A stretch of DNA of 64,000 nucleotides from Streptomyces scopuliridis RB72 (GCF_000718095.1 NZ_JOEI01000017.1:124001-188000); one strand, 5' to 3'; shown: positions 53,487-62,279, numbered from the stretch's first letter. Numbers and translations are program-made. Notes: generated by a model not told the origin, from the letters alone.

Positions 53487-54536
53487 ATGCACGGACACGG
53501 ACCCCGGATAGCCGCGCTCGCCGCGGCGACCGTTCTCCTTCTCGCGCTCGGCGGCGGCGCCGCCACAGCTGTGGACAGGCCCACCGAACCGGGTCAGCTG
53601 ACCCTCCTCAACACCGCCGTCGGCAGGGTGCTCGCGGACAGGTTCGGCAATCCGCTCTATATGCGGACGGCCGATGAACCGGACAACCCGGACTGTGTGG
53701 GCGAGTGCGCCGACGTCTGGCCGGCCGCGGTCGGTTATCCGACAAAGGCGCGGGGTGTCACGAACGACACCGCGCAGACCGTGCTGAACGCGGAGAACAG
53801 CGACGAGCCCCAGGTCATCTACAACACGCACCCGCTGTACTACTACACGAAGGACCAGCCGCACCTGCCACGCGGGCAGCACGTGGACGGCTTCACTCTC
53901 GTCGCCCCGAACGGCACCGCGATGGTGCTGCCGCTGAGCGCGGGCCCGGACCCGGACCCGACGGTGTCGGGGACGACATCGTCCACGTCCAGGGCGAAGC
54001 CGGCGGTGACGCCGACACCCAAGCCGAAGCCGAAGCCGACCAAGGCGACCCCCGCTCCGACACGTGCCGCCACAAAGGCACCTACGAAGGCAGCCACCAA
54101 GGCCCCCACCAAGGCCGCAACGAAGGCCCCCACGAAAGCACCCACCAAGGCCCCCACCAAGGCGGCGACAAAGCCCGCGGCGAAGACACCGACGAAGGCG
54201 CCGACAAAAGCACCCACCAAGGCGGCGACAAAGGCACCGGCAAAGCCGGCGACCAAGGCACCCACCCCCGCCGCCCGCGTGACCCCGACCCGTACGGCCA
54301 CCGCCACCGTCCCCCGTACGACCACCGCCACGTCCACCCCCTCGGTCGGAGCCCTGAAGATCACGCCGTCGGGCGCGGCGCGCGGAGGCGCGGACCATAT
54401 GGCCGCCGCCGACTCGTCGGGACGCTCCGGCGCGGCCGAACTCTCCCTGGCCATCGGCGCCACCGCCGCGGCCTCCGCCGGAACGATCCTCGTAGTGCGC
54501 CGATTCCAGCGCCGTTCGACGGGGGGACAGCACTGA
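53487..54536 (+). CDS. Secreted lipoprotein_15-repeat protein with Lys/Ala/Pro/Thr stalk
   Basis: A 349-aa protein. Signal peptide (residues 1-30) is followed by a domain of about 110 residues with repeats of the PF03640 type (VLADRFGNPLYMRTADEPDN, CVGECADVWPAA and PLYYYTKDQ). A stalk of about 90 residues of KAPTKA-type repeats (54055-54270) follows, then a C-terminal hydrophobic helix (LSLAIGATAAASAGTILVV) and RRFQRR tail. This is the layout of a sortase substrate, but no LPxTG or LAxTG motif is visible. The sortase gene overlaps its stop. Confidence 0.85.
   Translation: MHGHGPRIAALAAATVLLLALGGGAATAVDRPTEPGQLTLLNTAVGRVLADRFGNPLYMRTADEPDNPDCVGECADVWPAAVGYPTKARGVTNDTAQTVLNAENSDEPQVIYNTHPLYYYTKDQPHLPRGQHVDGFTLVAPNGTAMVLPLSAGPDPDPTVSGTTSSTSRAKPAVTPTPKPKPKPTKATPAPTRAATKAPTKAATKAPTKAATKAPTKAPTKAPTKAATKPAAKTPTKAPTKAPTKAATKAPAKPATKAPTPAARVTPTRTATATVPRTTTATSTPSVGALKITPSGAARGGADHMAAADSSGRSGAAELSLAIGATAAASAGTILVVRRFQRRSTGGQH
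54055..54270 (+). repeat. Tandem KAPT/KAAT-coding repeats
   Basis: Near-identical 12-15 bp units based on AAGGC(A/C)CC(C/T)AC encode alternating Lys-Ala-Pro-Thr and Lys-Ala-Ala-Thr. They form a rigid, cationic extracellular stalk and could vary in length between strains. Confidence 0.85.
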
Positions 54537-55252
54537 CCGGAAAGGCGGGTCGGGGCGGTATATCCAGCAGCGACGGCAGGACAGGCTCGGCCACGGCGGC
54601 CGAGCCGGTCAAGTCGGCCAGGTCGACCACGGCGATCAAGGCCCTCTTCGTCATAGCGACCCTGTGCGCGACGGCCGCCGTACTGTTGCATATGTTCCCG
54701 CTCCGGCCCGCGCCACGGACACCGGCCCTCCACGAACCCCGTACCGTCCAGGTCACGGACCTGCCGTCGGCCCCCGTACGACTGCGCATCCCGGCGCTCG
54801 GTGTGCGGGCGGAGGTCCTGCCGCTCGCGCTCGACGACGAGGGCACGCTGGACGCGCCGGGGTTCCGGAACGCGATGAAGGTCGGCTGGTTCGCCCTGGG
54901 ACCACGCCCCGGCGAACGCGGCCCGGCGGTCCTGATCGGCCACCGGGACGCCCCGGCGAACCCCGGCACCGTCCCGGTCCGCAACGGACGCGACAACATC
55001 AAGAACGCCGTCTTCGCCAAGCTGGGCCGGCTGAGCCCCGGCGACTCGATCGAGACGGAGCTGGGCGACGGGCGGCGGCTGACGTTCCGGGTGACGACCG
55101 TCGATACGTACCGTACGAAACGATTCCCCACGGAACAGGTCTACGGCCCGGTGCCGACCCCGCAGCTACGGCTGATCACCTGCGGGGGAGTCATCGACGC
55201 CAATGGCCACTGGGACTCGAATGTGGTGGTCAGCGCGGTCGCGGATTACTAG
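54533..55252 (+). CDS. Class E/F-like sortase with probable CTG start
   Basis: About 239 aa. The only usable start before the transmembrane helix (AIKALFVIATLCATAAVLLH) is a CTG at 54533 overlapping the previous stop (CTGA), with GGGGGGA 5 nt upstream. The sortase domain has the catalytic His137 (LIGHRDAPANPG) and Cys217 (LITCGGV). No Arg or Lys occurs in the 22 residues after the Cys, where the third catalytic residue normally lies. It should anchor surface proteins such as its neighbour, if active. Class assignment is tentative. Confidence 0.85.
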   Translation: MTGKAGRGGISSSDGRTGSATAAEPVKSARSTTAIKALFVIATLCATAAVLLHMFPLRPAPRTPALHEPRTVQVTDLPSAPVRLRIPALGVRAEVLPLALDDEGTLDAPGFRNAMKVGWFALGPRPGERGPAVLIGHRDAPANPGTVPVRNGRDNIKNAVFAKLGRLSPGDSIETELGDGRRLTFRVTTVDTYRTKRFPTEQVYGPVPTPQLRLITCGGVIDANGHWDSNVVVSAVADY

Positions 55253-55291
55253 GGCGTCCCGGGACCGGGACGGGGACGGGGCGTGATCGGC

Positions 55292-56026
55292 TCAGGCCGC
55301 GAGGTTGTTGTCGTCGGGGCGCGGCTCGGGGATTTCGAGGGGCCGCGTCCCGCCGACCGACCCGGCGCCCGTACCGGCCGCCAGGTCCGCCTCGCGGGCG
55401 GCCCGCGACCGTACGAACCACCCGACGCGCGGCGACCGGGAGACCGCCGACACCAGCGGGGTGAGCAGGGCCAGGGCGAGCGGGGTGAGCAGCAGGGCGA
55501 CCGCCGTACCGAGGGCGAAGCCGCCGATGACATCGGTCGGGTAGTGGACGCCCATGTAGACGCGGCAGAAGCCTTCGAGGAGGGCGAGGCCGATCGCGGC
55601 GAGACCGAGCTTGCGGTGGGCGATGAAGACGCCGACGGCGAGGGCCATCGCCATCGTGGCGTGGTCGCTGACGAACGAGTAGTCCGTCTTGCCCGCCACC
55701 AGGACCTCCAGGCCCTTGTGGTCCAGGAACGGTCTCGGCCGTTCGACGAAGCCCCGGATCGGGATATTGATCAGCAGCGCGATCCCGGCGGCGAGCGGCG
55801 CCCAGACCAGCCCGGCGACGGCCGTGACCGAGTCCTCCGCGGACCCGCGCTTGCGCACGCTCCACCAGCCCCAGAGCCCGATGAGCACGAGCCCGAACAT
55901 GATCCCGTACTCACCGACGAACTCCATCACGCGGTCGAACCACGTGGGGGCGTCCTTGGCCAGTCCATTGATGTCGTAGAGCAGGCTGACGTCGGGGTTC
56001 GACCCATCCAGTACGAGTCCAGCCAT
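55292..56026 (-). CDS. PAP2-family membrane phosphatase
   Basis: A 244-aa protein with about six helices. PAP2 motifs are in order: VERPRPF (motif 1), FVSDHATMAMAL (a PSGH variant with SDHA) and CRVYMGVHYPTDVIGG (motif 3). Such enzymes dephosphorylate undecaprenyl pyrophosphate or phosphatidic acid at the outer face. The ATG at 56026 gives MAGLVLDGS. It converges with the sortase gene. Confidence 0.92.
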   Translation of the reverse strand: MAGLVLDGSNPDVSLLYDINGLAKDAPTWFDRVMEFVGEYGIMFGLVLIGLWGWWSVRKRGSAEDSVTAVAGLVWAPLAAGIALLINIPIRGFVERPRPFLDHKGLEVLVAGKTDYSFVSDHATMAMALAVGVFIAHRKLGLAAIGLALLEGFCRVYMGVHYPTDVIGGFALGTAVALLLTPLALALLTPLVSAVSRSPRVGWFVRSRAAREADLAAGTGAGSVGGTRPLEIPEPRPDDNNLAA

Positions 56027-56289
56027 CTGCTGCGGCCCCTTGCCTTCTTGTCGCCTGCCGCGCCACACCTTCGTGGGCGATGCCTCTACCAACCCCCGTG
56101 GTCAGTACGGAACATGCTGCGTGATCAGTACCGCAGCTGTCGTCCAGGGAACGGCCTGCGCGCCGCGTACGTTCCGCTCTCCACCGAACGATCACCATGA
56201 CGTTATCGAAGAGTGACACATAGTCGCAGCTCAGGGCCGCGCCCGGACGGAGAGATCCGGCCACGGGAGGCTGCCGCACCCCTCTGCGA

Positions 56290-57324
56290 TCAGGCGGGCG
56301 GCCGGTTCGGCGGCAGGTCGGTCGGCAGCGATTTCGCGCCGTCCGCGGTGACGCGGGTGGCCCCGAAGTAGTCCGGGGTGTCGATCTTGTCGAACCGGAT
56401 GACGGCCCCGGTGTACGGCGCGTTGATCATGTACCCGCCGCCCACGTACAACCCCACGTGCCGGATCGCCCGCGAATTGGTGAGATCGTCCGAGAAGAAG
56501 ACGAGGTCACCGGGGAGCAGCTCCTCCCGCGAGGGATGCTCGCCGGCGTTGTACTGATCATTGGCCACCCGCGGCAGCTCGATCCCCACGGTCCGGTACG
56601 CGGCCTGCGTCAGCCCGGAACAGTCGAACCGCCCGCCTTGATCGGCGGTCCCGTTCCCACCCCAGAGATAGGGCGTTCCCAGCTTCTGCTGAGCGAAGTA
56701 GATGGCCGCGGCGGCCTGCTTCGAGGGCTCGACCCGCCCTATGGGCCTGGCGAAGCTCTTCTCCAGCGTCCGGATGACCTTGACGTAATTCTGCGTCTCC
56801 CGGTACGGCGGCACACCGCCGTACTTGATGACGGCGTACGCCCCGGCGTTGTACGCCGCCAGCATGTTGCTGGTCTGATCACCGGGCACGTCCTTGACGT
56901 ATCCGGCCAATTCGCAGTCGTACGAGGCGGCCGAGGGAATCGCGTCACGCGGATCCCAGATGTCCCGCGTCCCGTCCTTGTTCCCGTCGATGCCATGGGC
57001 TTCCCAGGTACCGGGGATGAACTGCCCGATGCCCTTGGCGTTGGCGGGGCTCTGGGCGCTCGGATTCCAGCCGCTCTCCTGGTACAACTGCGCGGCGAGC
57101 AGAGCGGGGTTGATGGCGGGACAGAGATTGCCCCACTGCTGCACAAGCGGCTGATAAGCGGCAGGCACGGCCCCCTTGGCCAACCCCACAGCCCGCCCGC
57201 CCCCGCCCACACCCCCGACGAGCCCGGCGGCGGCGGAGTAGGTCCCGACGACGAGCAGAGCGACGAAGCTCAACCCCAGCCCCCCGACAGCGGCTACGAG
57301 GAGCCATGTCTTACGCACCGTCAC
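56290..57324 (-). CDS. Bifunctional lytic transglycosylase / NlpC-P60 endopeptidase
   Basis: A 344-aa membrane-anchored protein. After an N-terminal helix (LLVAAVGGLGLSFVALLVVG) comes a lytic transglycosylase domain (LLAAQLYQESGWNPSAQS with Glu83, GIGQFIPGTW, AAYNAGAYAV) and a C-terminal NlpC/P60 domain with Cys235 (FDCSGL) and His289 (RHVGLYVG). It cuts both glycan and peptide bonds of peptidoglycan. Two-domain hydrolases of this plan are standard parts of Gram-positive type IV secretion systems, and a T4SS-like operon starts 3.5 kb away. Confidence 0.94.
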   Translation of the reverse strand: MTVRKTWLLVAAVGGLGLSFVALLVVGTYSAAAGLVGGVGGGGRAVGLAKGAVPAAYQPLVQQWGNLCPAINPALLAAQLYQESGWNPSAQSPANAKGIGQFIPGTWEAHGIDGNKDGTRDIWDPRDAIPSAASYDCELAGYVKDVPGDQTSNMLAAYNAGAYAVIKYGGVPPYRETQNYVKVIRTLEKSFARPIGRVEPSKQAAAAIYFAQQKLGTPYLWGGNGTADQGGRFDCSGLTQAAYRTVGIELPRVANDQYNAGEHPSREELLPGDLVFFSDDLTNSRAIRHVGLYVGGGYMINAPYTGAVIRFDKIDTPDYFGATRVTADGAKSLPTDLPPNRPPA

Positions 57325-57380
57325 ACACCCTCCGCGTCAGGGCCACTGTCGTGGGCCAGTGTAGGCGCGGAGGGGACGGA

Positions 57381-57995
57381 TCAGGAGGCGGACGACGAGG
57401 ACGTCGAAAGAGGCGCCTTGGATGACCAGAAGTCGTCGTGGACGTCGGGCGGCTGCGGGTAGTCACCCGCGCGTTGCGGGGTGTTCGGCTCGGTCGCCGG
57501 ATCGGGCACCGCCGATTCGGCGAAGCATGGGGTGGTGATGGAGAAGAAGAACTGGCCTCCGCCTCCCACGGCCACCCTCATTCGGAAATCGTCAGGTGTC
57601 GCAGCGAAGATGGCGGGCACTTCACCACTTGCCCGCACACTGGTAATCCGATAGCCCCGAGCAGTCCAATCGCGCTCCACCACGCCGAGCAGATTTCCAC
57701 GTCGCTCTTTGGAAACAATCGTCATGATGGCAATCCGGCGCTTTACCGAACCAGTCCCCGACGAATCGTTTTTGACGTCGGTGCAGATCTTATCGTTCGA
57801 AGGGCCGTGGTTCCACCGCAGTTCCGGCTTCACACCCGAGAGGGTGCGCTGCATGATCACATCTGCTTCCTCAGCAGCCCGCCGCATATCCATGTCAGAA
57901 GTTTTCCCCTCTGGATGTCCAGTATCGGAAGGAGCGCTGCATCCATTGACGAGTGCCAGCAAGATCGCAATAGAGGCGAGTCGCGTATTGGTCAT
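57381..57995 (-). CDS. Small lipoprotein of DUF1023 cassette
   Basis: A 204-aa protein with a lipoprotein signal and lipobox LVNGCSA (Cys19). The rest is unrecognised; a beta-rich middle (KRRIAIMTIVSKERRGNLLG) and a Ser-rich end are seen. Its start overlaps the hydrolase stop by 4 bp. The DNA (57650-57900) is visibly richer in A/T than its surroundings and less biased at third positions, a hint of acquisition. Confidence 0.8.
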   Translation of the reverse strand: MTNTRLASIAILLALVNGCSAPSDTGHPEGKTSDMDMRRAAEEADVIMQRTLSGVKPELRWNHGPSNDKICTDVKNDSSGTGSVKRRIAIMTIVSKERRGNLLGVVERDWTARGYRITSVRASGEVPAIFAATPDDFRMRVAVGGGGQFFFSITTPCFAESAVPDPATEPNTPQRAGDYPQPPDVHDDFWSSKAPLSTSSSSAS

Positions 57996-59896
57996 CGACG
58001 CTCCTGAGTACTGATCTCGCTTCCACGACCGGCAACGATCAAAGCAATGTTGTCGGCGGATTCCTCATCCGCATCGGGATTGAAGTAGTTGGCGTGCGCG
58101 GCAAAACCTCCGCCGTCCCTGACGGGACGTGGCCCGTCCTCCACCCTGAACCGCTGGGCCCCAAACGCCTCATGCGCCGGATCCGTCCCGTACCAGATCT
58201 CCCTGCCATCGGCCTGCGCGTCCTGCGCGAAGTACGCCGCCGCGCCCCCGCCCACAGCCCCCGCCGCCGCCCCAACAGGACCGCCCAACGCGGCGCCCAC
58301 CACCGCCCCACTGGCCGCGCCCGTCGCCATACCGCGCGCCTCGATCTTGGCGGGCATCGCGGTCACCGGGTCGTTCTCCGCCGCGCCGACGAACACATGC
58401 TCCCTGCCCACGCCCAACTCGTCCGCGGACCTCGCGCCCGTCCCCGGGCTGCCCAGCAGAATGATGTCGTCCGCCCCCGGCACCCCACCCGGCCGCTGCG
58501 CGGCCTGGCCGACCGTGAGCGAACCATAGGAATGCCCGACCGCCGTCACATGCGGATCGTCGTTCTCATTCGTCGCCGAGATGCCCGACATGAACTCGTT
58601 GTACGCGACCGCCCCGACCCGTGCCTGATCGGCGAACATCACATCCGTATTTCCCGTGATGTCCGCGGCGGACAACTGCGGAGCGTCGTACCCGAGCCAT
58701 ACGATCGACGCGCTCGAACGGTCGTACTCCTGCGCCCCGATCGCCGTATCCCGCGCCCTCTTCAGATCATTCCGCACGAATTCCTCGTCCAGCGCCGTCC
58801 CCAGCCCCGGCACATACGCCGAGACATTCCTCGCCGTATCCGGATTCCCGTACGAGACGATCGCCCGCCCATTCCCCTCGTCCCCGATCCCCAGCAGATA
58901 CATCGGCGGATTCCCGCCGGCCCGCAACTGCTCGTCGATCGCTCTCAGCCCCGCCAACCGCGTCTCCACCCGTTCGTCCTCCCCGCCCCGTCCCTCTCCG
59001 TCCCGTCCCTCCAATCCCTCCAACCTCCCGATCAGCAACCGCAAGTTGTCCCTGTTGGCCGCGTCCCTCACCTCCGCCGGGATCCCGTCCAAGTTCCCGA
59101 TCTCCCCCGGGAAGACCGCCAAGTACTCCTCGCGCCGCTCCTGCGTCAGTCCGTCCCACCACGCCTTCCGCTCCGCGGGCGACCCGTCCATCGGGATGGC
59201 GTCCTTCAGGTACTCGTCCGCCAGCCCGCGCACCGCCGTCGCGTCTCCGCTCACGTCCGCCCACATGGCGTCGGTGACGTGCAGACCGTCCCGCGCCGTC
59301 AGCTTCCGGAGCGCGCGTGCGTACCGCGCGTCGATCTCCCTCGCCTCACCGACCGCTCGCGCGATGGCGTCGGCGATCTCCTGGGCCCGCGCCGCGTGGG
59401 GGTTCGGGTTCGTCAGCGCCTGCGGCGGGGCCAGGAGCGGCGATACCGCGCTGCCGGCGGCCGTGCCTCCCGGGAGCTTCTCCCGCGTCAGGATGTTCTC
59501 GCCCGCCGCCGGATAGCTCACCGAACCGTCCTCATGGACCGCGAACTTCAGACCGCGCGCGTCCTCCAGTGCCTCCCGCAGCCTCCGCTGAGGCGCCCTC
59601 AGCTCGTCGGCGAGGCTGTTCAGGGTCGTACGGACCAATCCGCACTCGGTGTAGACGTACTGGAAGTTACGGCTCAGACCGCGCAGCCGCGCCACGGCCG
59701 CGTCCACCGCCTCGCCCTCCTGCGTCGCGGCGAGACGCGCGACCAGCTGCTTGTCGATCCGGTCCCGTGCCGCGTCCGCGCGGTTGCTCGCCGTGCCCCA
59801 GCCGTCGGCCGCCCCCTCCAGCGCCGCACACCTCACCGCACCCAACTGACCCCACGTCAGCGCCTCGCCCACAGCAGCGCGCACAGCCCCTCTCAC
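57992..59896 (-). CDS. DUF1023 alpha/beta hydrolase-domain protein
   Basis: A 634-aa protein from a GTG at 59896 (GTGA overlap with the upstream gene). The N-terminal 250 residues are helical; the C-terminal part is a DUF1023 alpha/beta hydrolase with nucleophile VGHSYGSLTVG and a Gly/Ala-rich hydrophobic segment (VVGAALGGPVGAAAGAVGGG) near the end. Family members often accompany small WXG100-like proteins, as here. Candidate roles are a secreted esterase or toxin-like effector; the function is not established. Confidence 0.88.
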   Translation of the reverse strand: MRGAVRAAVGEALTWGQLGAVRCAALEGAADGWGTASNRADAARDRIDKQLVARLAATQEGEAVDAAVARLRGLSRNFQYVYTECGLVRTTLNSLADELRAPQRRLREALEDARGLKFAVHEDGSVSYPAAGENILTREKLPGGTAAGSAVSPLLAPPQALTNPNPHAARAQEIADAIARAVGEAREIDARYARALRKLTARDGLHVTDAMWADVSGDATAVRGLADEYLKDAIPMDGSPAERKAWWDGLTQERREEYLAVFPGEIGNLDGIPAEVRDAANRDNLRLLIGRLEGLEGRDGEGRGGEDERVETRLAGLRAIDEQLRAGGNPPMYLLGIGDEGNGRAIVSYGNPDTARNVSAYVPGLGTALDEEFVRNDLKRARDTAIGAQEYDRSSASIVWLGYDAPQLSAADITGNTDVMFADQARVGAVAYNEFMSGISATNENDDPHVTAVGHSYGSLTVGQAAQRPGGVPGADDIILLGSPGTGARSADELGVGREHVFVGAAENDPVTAMPAKIEARGMATGAASGAVVGAALGGPVGAAAGAVGGGAAAYFAQDAQADGREIWYGTDPAHEAFGAQRFRVEDGPRPVRDGGGFAAHANYFNPDADEESADNIALIVAGRGSEISTQERR

Positions 59897-60330
59897 CGTC
59901 CACCACCACCGGCGACCTTCGCGAAGGTCGCGGCGATCACCTCGTCGGTCTCGCCCAAGTCCTCCGCGACCGCGCGCAGCTGCTCCGCCAGACTCGCGCA
60001 CTCCCCCATCGCCGTCTCGATGCGCCGCTCCCACGACATACGCGCCGTCCGCAGCACTGCCGCGACGTCCAGACCCTCCGTACCGGCGGCCAGCCCCTCA
60101 TGCGCGGCGGCGAACTCGGCTCTCACCTGACCCATTTGCGTACGCAGCCCCTCGGCGGCCTCCGCCGCCCGGATCCACGGCCCGCCGCTGTGTCTCAAGC
60201 CCGCACCGCCACCAGCGCCGCCGCCGTCGCCCCCAACGCGCGGAGCCGGCACGCCCCCGGTCATATCGATCAGCCTCTGCCAGTTCTCCGAGTACGTCGA
60301 ATGCTCCGAGAGCTCCCCATGTCCCGTCAT
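59893..60330 (-). CDS. 145-aa helical partner protein (WXG100-like setting)
   Basis: A mainly helical protein: TGHGELSEHSTYSENWQRLI, a Gly-rich linker, then an amphipathic coiled region (RAAEAAEGLRTQMGQVRAEF, RRIETAMGECASLAEQLRAV). Size, helicity and position before a DUF1023 hydrolase resemble type-VII-associated helper proteins, but a canonical WxG turn is not visible. It leads a three-gene cassette with 4-bp overlaps. Confidence 0.75.
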   Translation of the reverse strand: MTGHGELSEHSTYSENWQRLIDMTGGVPAPRVGGDGGGAGGGAGLRHSGGPWIRAAEAAEGLRTQMGQVRAEFAAAHEGLAAGTEGLDVAAVLRTARMSWERRIETAMGECASLAEQLRAVAEDLGETDEVIAATFAKVAGGGGR

Positions 60331-60851
60331 GCCGCACACCCCTGTCCGTCCTGTCCGTTCCTCGGCCCGCCCCCGCCCGGGATCTCGACGGCACTTTCCC
60401 AAAGCCGGATACAGAGGAATCCCGCACGCGAGCGCGGCGCCAGAGGGGGTACGTACGGGGCGGATGCCTGCGGCCAAGGGCATCCGGCGGTTGGCCGAAG
60501 AGCACGTCGACGGTGCCAAGTTCACTCGTACGGTGGGCGAGAAGCGGCAGCCGGAGGGACTGGCGATCACCCGACGCCGTCTTGAGGCGCCTCGGACGTG
60601 CCCGGGACCACAAAGGTGTAACAACGACAGTCATTGCCCGGAGTCACGCTCCGTGATACACAGAGTAACCATACGCGTACTCGCATACCCGATCCGTGAC
60701 TGATCGGGGCACCGTCGTCGGTCATATGTGCGGGGATCGGGTAAAGAGAGCCGCCAAGCGGCTTACGAGGGCGGTTCCATCAGCGAAGATAGAGAGTGAC
60801 CCGTGCCATGGGGGCTCGGGCGTGAACGACCCAACAGGGGCGGTGAGTTAC
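60331..60851. other. Gene-poor divergent region between the DUF1023 cassette and the T4SS-like operon
   Basis: This 521-bp stretch carries no convincing gene. A plus-strand open frame (60329-60703) has Arg/Pro-biased codons and no ribosome-binding site. The part from about 60600 to 60720 is richer in A/T and is the likely promoter zone for the plus-strand operon; start-like GTG codons at 60822 and 60843 precede the chosen ATG at 60852. No operator was recognised. Confidence 0.6.
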
Positions 60852-61160
60852 ATGTACCTGGCGGCCGAAAAGGGCGACATCACCACCATCATCGGTGGCA
60901 TCGCCCCGAACTGGGGTCCTTTCGGGACACTTGGGAACGAGGCCCGGATCATGATCGAGGTCGTGATGGCCGTGGCCATCCTGCTCTGCCTCGGCATCGC
61001 GATCTGGGGTGCGGCCAAGCAGCGGATCGGAGCGACAGCGCTCCGGGACACGTTCAGTGCCGAGCAGGGCAAGGGCCTGATCGTCGCCGGACTCACCGGC
61101 GTCTTCATCATCGGCTCGCTGGGCACACTCTTCACGATCGTGTACGGGATGGCCGTCTGA
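60852..61160 (+). CDS. Two-helix membrane protein of VirB2/TrbC-like size
   Basis: About 102 aa from ATG 60852 (GGTGAG upstream; GTG 60822 and 60843 are in frame). A short amphipathic N-terminus (YLAAEKGDITTIIGG) precedes two transmembrane helices (MIEVVMAVAILLCLGIAIWG and LIVAGLTGVFIIGSLGTLFT) joined by a charged loop (AKQRIGATALRDTFSAEQGK). The length and hairpin topology match pilin-like VirB2/TrbC components. First gene of a plus-strand operon with secretion-like genes. Confidence 0.8.
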   Translation: MYLAAEKGDITTIIGGIAPNWGPFGTLGNEARIMIEVVMAVAILLCLGIAIWGAAKQRIGATALRDTFSAEQGKGLIVAGLTGVFIIGSLGTLFTIVYGMAV

Positions 61161-61397
61161 CCCGCGTCCACCTCTTCCCGCCCCTCCTCCCTCCGTCCCC
61201 TTCCGTCTCCCTCTGTCCGGGCGTGCCCGGGTTCACCCTCAACACCACCCGTCCGTCGCACCCACCGGCTGAGGTTGCGTCTCCCTGATGTCGAGTCACC
61301 ACACCGCGCCCGCGCGGGAACCAGCACGGCTACCGTCGTACTACGTGGACCCCGCGGGCACCGCGGAATCGCAAACGGCTGAGGGGGCGTACGCGGC

Positions 61398-62255
61398 ATG
61401 AGCTTCGGCGACGAGCACGGCTACGGCGGCGACTCGGGCCGTACGGACGACGGCTTCGGCGGTACGGGCCAGACCCGTACCCGTCTGCCCGACGGCAGAA
61501 GCGGCGACATGTACGGCGGCCCCCGCCGCCCGGCGCGCAGCTCGCGCTCGCTCATCACCGTGGTGGGCGTCGTGGTCCTGCTCATCGCGGCTATCGCGTT
61601 CGCGAACCGCGGCGGCGGGGGCGACGCCTCCGGCGGCGGCAAGGGCGCGGCGTCGGGACCGGGCGCGGATCCGACGGCGGCGACGGGGGTCCAGCCGGTG
61701 ACGGGGAAGAACGGGGAGATCCCCTCGGGGTTCGCACGGAACGAGCAGGGGGCGGCGAGCGCGGCGGCGAACTACGCGGTGGCGCTCGGTTCCGACGGCA
61801 TGTTCAAACAGGACAGCCGGCACAGCATCGTCGACACCGTCTACACCTCTGAGGCGGCGGGCAAGCTCAAGGGTCCGCAAGACGCCGCGTACTCAACGGC
61901 GTTCCTCCAGAAGCTGGGCCTGGACGCCGACGGCAACCCTCCCCAGGGCAGCACGTTCGTCACCCGCACGATCCCGGTCGGTACCAAGGTGGAGAACCTC
62001 TCGGGAGACACGGCCAAGGTGTCGGTCTGGTACACGGGCCTGATCGGGATGTCCGGTCCCGACTCGACGAACCCGGTGCGGACGACCTGGAAGACCTGGA
62101 CCTTCGACCTGCGGTGGCTGGGCAACGAGTGGAAGGTCACCGCCGACTCGCAGAAGGACGGCCCGGCCCCCGTCCCCGGCGATGTCGCGGCCTCCACAGC
62201 GGACGAGATCAGCAAGGCTGTCGAGCAGTTCGGAGGCTTCACCTATGCCAGGTAG
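61398..62255 (+). CDS. Bitopic membrane protein, VirB8/TcpC-like layout
   Basis: A 285-aa protein: a cytoplasmic Gly/Arg-rich tail (1-52), one transmembrane helix (SLITVVGVVVLLIAAIAFA), a Gly-rich linker and an outer domain of about 180 residues (NEQGAASAAANYAVALGSDG, then VENLSGDTAKVSVWYTGLIG and a WTFDLRWLGNEWKVTADS strand pair). The layout and NTF2-like look of the last part match VirB8/TcpC scaffold proteins of type IV secretion; the sequence alone does not prove it. Its end overlaps the next gene. Confidence 0.8.
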   Translation: MSFGDEHGYGGDSGRTDDGFGGTGQTRTRLPDGRSGDMYGGPRRPARSSRSLITVVGVVVLLIAAIAFANRGGGGDASGGGKGAASGPGADPTAATGVQPVTGKNGEIPSGFARNEQGAASAAANYAVALGSDGMFKQDSRHSIVDTVYTSEAAGKLKGPQDAAYSTAFLQKLGLDADGNPPQGSTFVTRTIPVGTKVENLSGDTAKVSVWYTGLIGMSGPDSTNPVRTTWKTWTFDLRWLGNEWKVTADSQKDGPAPVPGDVAASTADEISKAVEQFGGFTYAR

Positions 62256-62279
62256 CTCTCGTATGCCAGGTAGCTCTCG
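62244..62279 (+). repeat. 18-bp tandem duplication of stop/start overlap
   Basis: TATGCCAGGTAGCTCTCG occurs twice head to tail (62244-62261, 62262-62279). The first copy contains the upstream gene's TAG and an ATG; the second offers another in-frame ATG. The duplication adds the hexapeptide MPGSSR to the next protein. Confidence 0.95.

Noticed and set aside
60329..60703. 124-aa plus-strand ORF in the divergent gap
   Set aside because: No ribosome-binding site, Arg/Pro-rich composition and no recognised motif; more likely promoter region.
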